Positions 1-4,969 of a stretch of DNA of 11,575 nucleotides are shown here, piece by piece. Numbering within the stretch: the first letter of the stretch is position 1; every line of letters starts with the position of its first letter. The notes below the pieces were generated by a model. The model made no database searches, was not told where the DNA came from, and saw only the letters and a list, made by a program, of their open reading frames with translations. Source of the DNA: JAFEBO01 sp036392375. GTDB taxonomy: Bacteria > Planctomycetota > Phycisphaerae > Phycisphaerales > UBA1924. A program made the position numbers and the translations under genes. The stretch spans positions 1-11,575 of the forward strand of contig DASVYC010000003.1 in the NCBI GenBank assembly GCA_036392375.1. The letters run 5' to 3'.

Positions 1-90
1 ACTGTCCTCGTGAAGCTGGTGGATCTGCCAACCGCACGTTGGGTCGAGCGCCGGAAAGCGGCGGGGCGTGCACCGAGCAAGAACCTGTAA
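1..90 (+). CDS. C-terminal end of an unidentified protein, cut by the window edge
   Basis: Frame 1 is open from the first base to a TAA at 88-90. It reads as a basic, helix-like tail: it begins TVLVKLVDLPTARWVERRKA and ends GRAPSKNL. Third codon positions are mostly G or C, as in the neighbouring genes. Frame 2 stops almost at once, and frame 3 stays open to 356 but its translation is Arg/Cys/Gly/Pro-rich and looks non-coding. There is no start in the window and too little sequence to name a family. A chance open stretch of 29 codons in GC-rich DNA cannot be excluded. Confidence 0.4.
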   Translation, partial: TVLVKLVDLPTARWVERRKAAGRAPSKNL

Positions 91-542
91 GTCCGCGGAC
101 GGTGGGCCGCGTACAGGGTAGAGGAACGTTTGTGTCACGCGCTCGGCAAACCGTGATCCCGCGCCCGCACGTCCGTGTTGTCTGCAGCGCGGAGGTTACC
201 GGTGCTGTGGGCGCGGGGCTGCATCCTCGGAGTTGTTTATGCAAACACGCACACCGCGTTGGGGCTTTCCGGAGCTGCTTGCCGCGTGGTCGGGAGTCGC
301 CGCAAAATCTTTTCGCGTGCACGCCGAAGGAAGGATGCAACCGGCGCATCACGTAACCCATATCACAATAAGCGTGGGAACTGTTGCTGGGGTTGGTCCG
401 TCAAACAGCCCGGGCCACGACAGGTCGGCCCGCTCGTGATGAGGGAGGAATGTGTGAAACGCCGCGGCGCACGCGCGATCGTGCGGCGCGGACGGGTTTT
501 CGCTTGGACTTGCTGACTCGGGGTTGCTTCGGGTTTGTGATT

Positions 543-571
543 GGAGGGTTGGGTTGGGGGTTGGGGGTTGG
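543..571 (+). repeat. G-quadruplex-type G-run motif
   Basis: The plus strand carries GGG TT GGG TT GGGGG TT GGGGG at 546-567, flanked by GG on both sides. That is four runs of at least three Gs separated by identical 2-nt TT loops, which satisfies the usual G-quadruplex pattern and resembles telomere-like simple sequence. It lies about 230 bases upstream of the 404-aa gene and immediately before the tandem array. Any regulatory effect is inference. Confidence 0.6.
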
Positions 572-590
572 AGTTCGGGCCTTGAGCGCT

Positions 591-742
591 GGTTTCGAGT
601 TCTGATTTCGAGTACTGGTTTCAAGTTCTGGTTTCAAGTTGTGATTGCAAACGCCGGCTTCAAGCTGCCGGCTTCGAGATTCTGGCTTCGAGATTCTGGC
701 TTCGAGATTCTGGCTCTGGGTTTCTCGCTCGGGGCTTCTCGC
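591..742. repeat. Imperfect tandem array of 13-14-nt units (GGYTTCRAGNTTCT-like)
   Basis: Units can be read one after another: four 13-mers of the type GGTTTCGAGTTCT (591-642), a diverged unit (643-655), a 14-mer GGCTTCAAGCTGCC (656-669), then three identical 14-mers GGCTTCGAGATTCT (670-711). Decayed units with repeated TTCTC follow to about 742. The gradient from diverged to identical copies suggests recent expansion at the right side. Frames through the array on both strands give only repetitive Ser/Arg/Glu/Leu-type peptides, so I treat it as non-coding. Confidence 0.8.
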
Positions 743-791
743 TGACGCAAGGAGTTTCGCGTCCGCACGGGTGGGTGTTCGTGGGGCGCAG

Positions 792-795
792 GGAG
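792..795 (+). promoter_or_regulatory. Shine-Dalgarno site deciding the start at 803
   Basis: GGAG with a 7-nt spacer to ATG 803. It favours ATG over the in-frame TTG at 797, which would leave almost no spacer. Confidence 0.6.
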
Positions 796-802
796 ATTGG
801 TC

Positions 803-2017
803 ATGCAGGCGATCCGCACGGCGTCGTTGGAAGAGCATTTGACGGAGGCGTTCGAGGCCCTTCGCGGGGCGTTGGAGGACGCGATCCGCGCGGTGGGGAT
901 GACCCCGTCGCAGCCGCAGGTCATGGCCCGCAAGCTGGGCGTGAGCCGCAACCTGACGTGGAAGATCTCCAAGGTGGTCTGCCATCGCGACCTGTACGCG
1001 GCGCTGCAGCACCTGCCGGGCGATGAGGGTGTGCAGATCTTCGTCGCCTCGCTCATGAAGATCGGGGCGTCGCCCGAGTCGGTCGATCGCATCCGCGATG
1101 CGTGCGACAACTTCCGCGTCTTCATCGAGCGCCACGCGGGCGATCGCCAGACGCTCGACCTGATGCTTGAGGGGCTCACCAACGCGCACGACGGCGACCG
1201 GCTCGAGCAGTCGCGCAAGATGGCGTTCCGCGGCAACAGCGGGATCTGGGGCGCGCAGGCGCGGGTTCGTCTGAACACCGCGATCCTGGCGCCGTCCAAC
1301 CGCAGCGCCGATCACATCGACGCGGCTCTCATCGGTGGGCTCATCGACTTCCGTGTGCTTCGCCCCGGCATCCGCTGGCCGCTGTCGAACCCGCGCTTCT
1401 ACACCGACGACGGCACGCCTCTGCCCAAGGCCACCGACGAGGAGGCGCTCGACCCGATCTTCGCCGCCAGCGAGGGGCCCCCGATGTTGGGCTCGTTCTG
1501 CAAGCCTGGCCTTCCCAAGATCCATCGCGCCAAGACCCCGATGGGGTACGTGTACGAGCTGGAGGCCGACTCGATCGGCAACACGGGGCAGCAGACGTGC
1601 ATGTTCGGCAGCATCCAGCGCCGGGCCTTCCCGCGTCGGCGGACCGCCCGTGACGAGTTCGGCGAGCTGCTCACGCACGTCTCGCTGCCGGTGGAGAACC
1701 TGCAGTTCGATGTGATCGCGCACAAGGACCTGGCGTTCGTGCTCGAGTCGCGGCTGTACGTGCGCGGAAGCTCGGACGGCTCGGCCGCGGGCCCGGGTTC
1801 GGATCAGCTCCGCATCCCGATCTCCGAGCGACCGACGGAACTGACCGGTCGCCCGGTCGTGGTCTCATCGCCGCTGGTCGCGAGCTACGACAAGCTGGTC
1901 ACGATGGCGATGGACCGCTGCGGGTGGAACCTGCGCGACTTCCGGGCGCTGCGGCTGATCGTTCCGTTCCCGCCGATGCACGCGAGCTTCGTGCTGAAAT
2001 TCCTGTTGCCTGGGTGA
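803..2017 (+). CDS. Unrecognised 404-aa protein with N-terminal helix-turn-helix
   Basis: I do not recognise a named family. After a 35-residue helical lead there is a helix-turn-helix-like segment at about residues 37-60 (QPQVMARKLGVSRNLTWKIS), then a helical region to about residue 130, then a long mixed domain rich in hydrophobic beta-like stretches (VLRPGIRWPL, VVVSSPLVASY, RLIVPFPPMHASFVLKFLLP). No signal peptide or transmembrane helix is evident, so a cytoplasmic DNA-binding or regulatory role is the best inference. The start is ATG 803, preceded by GGAG at 792-795 with a 7-nt spacer; the frame also allows TTG two codons upstream, which is less likely. Codon use is GC3-rich and uniform. 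It stands alone, with long spacers on both sides, and may be specific to Planctomycetota. Confidence 0.85.
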   Translation: MQAIRTASLEEHLTEAFEALRGALEDAIRAVGMTPSQPQVMARKLGVSRNLTWKISKVVCHRDLYAALQHLPGDEGVQIFVASLMKIGASPESVDRIRDACDNFRVFIERHAGDRQTLDLMLEGLTNAHDGDRLEQSRKMAFRGNSGIWGAQARVRLNTAILAPSNRSADHIDAALIGGLIDFRVLRPGIRWPLSNPRFYTDDGTPLPKATDEEALDPIFAASEGPPMLGSFCKPGLPKIHRAKTPMGYVYELEADSIGNTGQQTCMFGSIQRRAFPRRRTARDEFGELLTHVSLPVENLQFDVIAHKDLAFVLESRLYVRGSSDGSAAGPGSDQLRIPISERPTELTGRPVVVSSPLVASYDKLVTMAMDRCGWNLRDFRALRLIVPFPPMHASFVLKFLLPG

Positions 2018-2063
2018 ACGGATGTCGATCTGCGTGCTGCTCAAGGCACGTGATCGCACTTTG

Positions 2064-2093
2064 TTCGCACCCCCCCTAGGCGGGTAATGCGAA
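2064..2093. promoter_or_regulatory. Candidate operator: TTCGCA...TGCGAA dyad upstream of the LuxR-type gene
   Basis: TTCGCA at 2064-2069 and TGCGAA at 2088-2093 form an inverted repeat with an 18-nt centre, which itself holds CCTAGG flanked by CCC and GGG. A further TCGCAC at 2054-2059 repeats TCGCAC at 2065-2070 exactly 11 bases later, one helical turn. The dyad lies about 100 bases upstream of the GTG start of the PAS-LuxR gene and 47 bases after the preceding stop. It could be an operator for that gene, perhaps autoregulatory, or a weak hairpin. No convincing -35/-10 pair was found. Confidence 0.35.
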
Positions 2094-2172
2094 GTTGTGC
2101 ACATCCGCGCCGCGAGGCTTGCAAATCGGTGGCGCTACGTCAAAATGCGTGCGAGGAGGGGCGTCGTTCCTG

Positions 2173-2180
2173 AAAGGGGG
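2173..2180 (+). promoter_or_regulatory. Shine-Dalgarno site for the PAS-LuxR gene
   Basis: AAAGGGGG lies 9 nt before GTG 2190. It decides between that start and the in-frame GTG 2097 and ATG 2145. Confidence 0.6.
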
Positions 2181-2189
2181 ACACGACCC

Positions 2190-2885
2190 GTGGCTACCAC
2201 GCTGTCCGGTTCTCGCAACGGTTCTGTCACTCCGCATCCCCCGCTGAAGGTGAAGGGCATCCACGATGCCTGGTCGTGCGTCGCAAACGCCGCCGGGTGT
2301 TGTGTGTTCTTGATCACGCGCGAGGGGGTGTACCGCACCGGCGCCAACACCACGGCCAAGGCGCTCAAGGTGTCGCCCGCGTCGATGGTGGGCAAGTCGG
2401 TCCACGACTACTTCCCGCCCGAGATCGCCGCGGTGTTCCGGCAGTGGATCAACGAGGCCCTGGACGCCGACTCCCGCGGCGAGCACGAGCCCCGCCGGCA
2501 CAACATGGTGCTCTTCGGGCGGGTGTGGTCGCTGCTGCTGCACGCCACCGACGACTGGGAGAGCAGCGATCGGATCGTGATCGTGGCGGCCAACCCGTCG
2601 TCGGACCCGGTGGACCTGGCGTTCATCACCGCCGCCGCCTCGTCCCGCTCGCGGCACCGCGAGATGATCTTGGGCGAGATCGGCGCCCTGAGCGAGTCGG
2701 AGCTCGAGGTGTTCGCGTTGGTGGGCGCGGGTATCCGCGACGTGGATGTCGCCAAGGCCTTGGGGCGGAGCGTGCGCACCGTCAACGGCAACGTGCGGCG
2801 CGTCATGCAGAAGCTCGGCTTTGAGCGACGGACGCAGATGGTCAAGCTTGCCAACGAGATCGGCATGGTTGCCAAGGTGCCGTGA
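2190..2885 (+). CDS. PAS-domain LuxR-family transcriptional regulator
   Basis: A predicted 231-aa cytoplasmic transcription factor. Residues about 27-137 look like a PAS sensor fold: the pattern GVYRTGANTTAKALKVSP, then MVGKSVHDYFPPE, and a closing strand RIVIVAANP. Residues about 167-225 are a LuxR/GerE-type helix-turn-helix (LSESELEVFALVGAGIRDVD, then ALGRSVRTVNGNVRRVMQKL), with the Leu-Ser-x-x-E-x-E-V-F opening and T-V-N-x-N-V recognition helix of that family. There is no receiver domain with a phosphorylatable Asp, and no histidine kinase is adjacent, so ligand or cofactor sensing through PAS is inferred. GTG 2190 is chosen because AAAGGGGG (2173-2180) precedes it by 9 nt; upstream in-frame starts (GTG 2097, ATG 2145) lack such a site and would add a basic tail with no domain. 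It is convergent with the minus-strand gene ending at 2911. Confidence 0.88.
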   Translation: MATTLSGSRNGSVTPHPPLKVKGIHDAWSCVANAAGCCVFLITREGVYRTGANTTAKALKVSPASMVGKSVHDYFPPEIAAVFRQWINEALDADSRGEHEPRRHNMVLFGRVWSLLLHATDDWESSDRIVIVAANPSSDPVDLAFITAAASSRSRHREMILGEIGALSESELEVFALVGAGIRDVDVAKALGRSVRTVNGNVRRVMQKLGFERRTQMVKLANEIGMVAKVP

Positions 2886-2901
2886 CGGGGTGCCGTGACG
2901 G
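2876..2901. repeat. Perfect tandem duplication of a 13-mer across a stop codon
   Basis: GGTGCCGTGACGG occurs at 2876-2888 and again, without a gap, at 2889-2901; a partial third copy (GTGACGGG) follows. The first copy contains the TGA (2883-2885) ending the PAS-LuxR gene. The array fills the 25-base gap to the convergent gene. It looks like a recent replication-slippage duplication. Confidence 0.85.
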
Positions 2902-2910
2902 GTGACGGGC

Positions 2911-4077
2911 TCAGGCGGTCGTGGCGGGAGGCGTCGGGGTCGGCGCGAAGCGTGTCGCGGCGGCTCGGATGAGGAGTCCGAGCTCGATCATCGCCCACAC
3001 GAAAGCGGCCGGGACGAGCATCCAGCCGTAGGGGTCGATAGACGCCGCGATGCGCTGCACCGCCGCGGCGATGGTGCCCTTGTACACGCCCTTGAACAGA
3101 CCCAGCAGCGGGTGCGGCCTGGTGAGCACGCGTGCGGCGGGGGAGGCGAGGAAGCGGGCGCCCGCCGGGCCTTTCTTGGCGGCCAGCAGGATCACGTCGT
3201 CGGCGACTCGCACGCCCGGCTCGGCGGCACGGACCAGCGCGGCACCCTCGCGTCCGGTGATCAGAAGTGCTGCGCCGCCTTTGGCGCCGTGCCGCTCGGC
3301 GAACGCCGCGAGCTTGGCGAGGTCGGCCTCGTTCTCCGCGAAACGCAGGATCCGCAGCGCCCCCGCGGGGGAGGCGTGATTGGCGAGGCGTGCGGCGTCG
3401 GCGCACGCGCTGGCGAGGGCCTCGGTGCGACGCGCTCTGACGGCGCGGAGGAAAAAGTCCTTGAGCCCCTCGGTCACCGCGCCCGCTTTGCGGGCGATCT
3501 TGAGCAGGGCCGGGGCCCAGTCGATCTCGGGCGCGAGCGTGAGCACAATGCCGAGCGACGAGAGCGCGACGATGAGTTCGTCGGGGTCCTCGCCGCGGGC
3601 GTAGGTCACGCCCTGGATGACAAGGTCGCGGATGTCGCCGACGACGAAGAGGTCGGCGGCGATCGCGCCCAGGAGCTGCTCGATGCTCTCGCCCCGGCCG
3701 GTGACGGCGCCGTAGCCGGCGTCCCTGAAACGCCGCAGCCAGCTCGCCTGCTCGTCGATGGTGGCCTGGCGTTCGCGCTCGATGGTTGCACGCGCATCGC
3801 CCCGGCCCGGGCCGTCGGACCACGAGAGCCCGGCGTCGGCGATGACCACGGCCTCGGCGTAACGGCCTTGGGCGCGGAGGGTGCGGACCTCGGCGGCGTA
3901 GTCCATGTCGGACATCGACGCGAGGGCGAGGCGGGCGCCGCGGTGGGCCGTGTCGATGCCCAGGATCACCAAGAGCGTCGCGGCGACAGCCAGGCGGGTG
4001 AGATTCCACCGCCGCGACCAGAGGAAGAAGATGACTGCCAGCACACGCCTCATATCTCGTTGTGGCCGTCGGCTCAC
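2911..4077 (-). CDS. Unrecognised two-TM membrane protein, partner of the DUF4230-like gene
   Basis: 388 aa. A basic N-terminus is followed by a hydrophobic segment at about residues 25-45 (TRLAVAATLLVILGI), and a second lies near the C-terminus at about 351-373 (GWMLVPAAFVWAMIELGLLI). The roughly 300 residues between are mainly helical. A central block, about 135-215, reads FVVGDIRDLVIQG, then DELIVALSSLGIVLTLAPEI, then GAVTEGLKDFF, and looks like a conserved core. Both ends appear membrane-anchored, with the middle most likely extracytoplasmic (inference). GTG 4077 overlaps the TGA of the upstream gene by 4 nt (GTGA), which favours this start through translational coupling; ATG 4053 is the alternative. 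No enzyme motif was recognised. A role with its partner in the envelope is inferred only from linkage. Confidence 0.82.
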   Translation of the reverse strand: MSRRPQRDMRRVLAVIFFLWSRRWNLTRLAVAATLLVILGIDTAHRGARLALASMSDMDYAAEVRTLRAQGRYAEAVVIADAGLSWSDGPGRGDARATIERERQATIDEQASWLRRFRDAGYGAVTGRGESIEQLLGAIAADLFVVGDIRDLVIQGVTYARGEDPDELIVALSSLGIVLTLAPEIDWAPALLKIARKAGAVTEGLKDFFLRAVRARRTEALASACADAARLANHASPAGALRILRFAENEADLAKLAAFAERHGAKGGAALLITGREGAALVRAAEPGVRVADDVILLAAKKGPAGARFLASPAARVLTRPHPLLGLFKGVYKGTIAAAVQRIAASIDPYGWMLVPAAFVWAMIELGLLIRAAATRFAPTPTPPATTA

Positions 4078-4811
4078 TCCAATTGGCCGGAGGCCGATCC
4101 CGCTGGTGCGAGGGGTGCTTCGGCGGCGGTGACGCGGCGTGCCGCGTCCTCGAACAGGGACGGCTCTTCATCCTCGAAGACGACCCGGACGACGCTGGGT
4201 TCGCCGAGCAGGGCTCGCACCACGCGGGCGATCTGTTCGCGGGCGGCCGCGCGGATCTCGCTCATCTGCACAGGGTTGGGGCGGAAGCGTGCGGCTTGTT
4301 CGTAGAGGCGGGTGCGGGCGAGGCCGAGCTGGTGCTCGCCGCCGACGGCGCGCAGCGCGAGCCCGCCGAGCTCGATGCGGAACGTCTCTTCGTGGGTGCG
4401 GACCTCGGTGGCGACGCGGGCGGGGGGCGGGACGGTGAGCACGCAGACGCCGCCGATGCCGCTGATGCGGATGCGGGAGGCGTCGAAGCGGGAGAGGTCC
4501 ACGCCGTAGCTGAGGACGGCCGGGGCCTCGACGGTGGCGACGACGGTGCCGTTCCACCCGGTGTCGGCGGCCTGAGCGCGCACGGTGGTTTCGAGGCGGC
4601 TCGTGACGAGCGATGCCGCGCGGACATGGCGGGCGATGGCGGCGGGGGAGGTGTTCGCCGAGTGGCTCGCGGCGATCGCTTGCCCGGAGCGGAGCGCGAG
4701 CGACTGGTGGGTGTAGAGACCCAGCGCCAACACGAGCGCGAGCGCCAGGACCGAGGCGATGTAGATCGCCGCGGTCCGCGGAGAGCGCAGGATGTCCGGC
4801 GTAGTGCTCAT
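4074..4811 (-). CDS. DUF4230-like membrane-anchored protein
   Basis: 245 aa. One transmembrane anchor lies at about residues 13-33 (TAAIYIASVLALALVLALGL), with the rest predicted outside the cytoplasm. The body matches my memory of the DUF4230 pattern: a strand-rich start (GTVVATVEAPAVLSYGVDLS), a short beta hairpin (RIRISGIGGVCVLTVPPPA), then a helical second half (LGLARTRLYEQAARFRPNPV and AAREQIARVVRALLG) and a final VVRVVFEDEEPSL strand. The function of that family is not established, and I assign the match from pattern recall, not a search. ATG 4811 is used; a GTG at 4901 would add 30 residues of Arg/Pro-rich sequence reaching into the divergent promoter region. It is the first gene of a two-gene unit, overlapping the next gene by 4 nt. 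Confidence 0.75.
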   Translation of the reverse strand: MSTTPDILRSPRTAAIYIASVLALALVLALGLYTHQSLALRSGQAIAASHSANTSPAAIARHVRAASLVTSRLETTVRAQAADTGWNGTVVATVEAPAVLSYGVDLSRFDASRIRISGIGGVCVLTVPPPARVATEVRTHEETFRIELGGLALRAVGGEHQLGLARTRLYEQAARFRPNPVQMSEIRAAAREQIARVVRALLGEPSVVRVVFEDEEPSLFEDAARRVTAAEAPLAPAGSASGQLE

Positions 4812-4969
4812 GCCCGTTGTTGGGATCGGCTCGCCGCGGGTTGTGGGACGAAAAGCGGCGGGCCATGGGGCTCGATGGAGCGTTCGGAACGGCCCGGCCA
4901 CGAACGGTGGGGGACGGATACCGAATCGAACCCGACGCGCTGGAGGAGACGACCGGATACGCTGACCAC
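4812..4969. promoter_or_regulatory. Divergent intergenic region between the DUF4230-like operon and the branching enzyme
   Basis: About 158 bases separate the two divergent starts and must hold both promoters if the chosen starts are right. On the plus strand TACGCT at 4958-4963 could be a -10 element, putting transcription start at about the GTG at 4970. There is no good -35, and GGAGGAG at 4942-4948 is too far (21 nt) to act as a normal ribosome binding site for that GTG. No clear operator was seen. Confidence 0.35.

Larger units (their letters stand above)
91..802. other. Long intergenic region without a convincing gene
   Basis: About 700 bases with several open frames, but none has protein-like composition, a family resemblance, or a good ribosome binding site at a sensible start. 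The left part holds small palindromes (GTCCGCGGAC at 91-100; TGTTT/AAACA arms at 234-247). From about 520 the composition changes to G/T-rich simple sequence and then a degenerate tandem array ending near 742. Two small frames follow GGGAGG near 443-448: ATG at 450 (52 codons, running into the repeats) and GTG at 454 (20 codons). Neither is supported by composition. The last 60 bases are the leader of the gene starting at 803. Confidence 0.6.

Noticed and set aside
91..500. A structured RNA gene (RNase P RNA, tmRNA or riboswitch) in the left gap
   Set aside because: I looked for the conserved cores of RNase P RNA and tmRNA and for a tRNA-like T-loop and found none; only small unrelated palindromes are present.
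450..605. Possible 52-codon peptide after GGGAGG, or a 20-codon GTG peptide starting at 454
   Set aside because: The spacers are short, the first peptide runs through the G-run and repeat array (GGLGWGLGVGV), and neither resembles a known small protein.
591..742. CRISPR array
   Set aside because: The units are 13-14 nt and contiguous with no unique spacers, and no cas gene is present.
401..1723. 440-aa minus-strand open frame across the tandem array and into the 404-aa gene
   Set aside because: It is antisense to a better supported gene with a Shine-Dalgarno site. Its translation is Arg/Ala/Pro/Leu-rich and ends in repeat-derived Ser/Arg/Glu/Asn peptide, typical of a shadow frame in GC-rich DNA.
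2408..4171. 587-aa minus-strand open frame covering the LuxR gene and the operon
   Set aside because: The composition is extremely Arg/Pro/Gly-rich with no domain. It is a shadow of two real genes in other frames.
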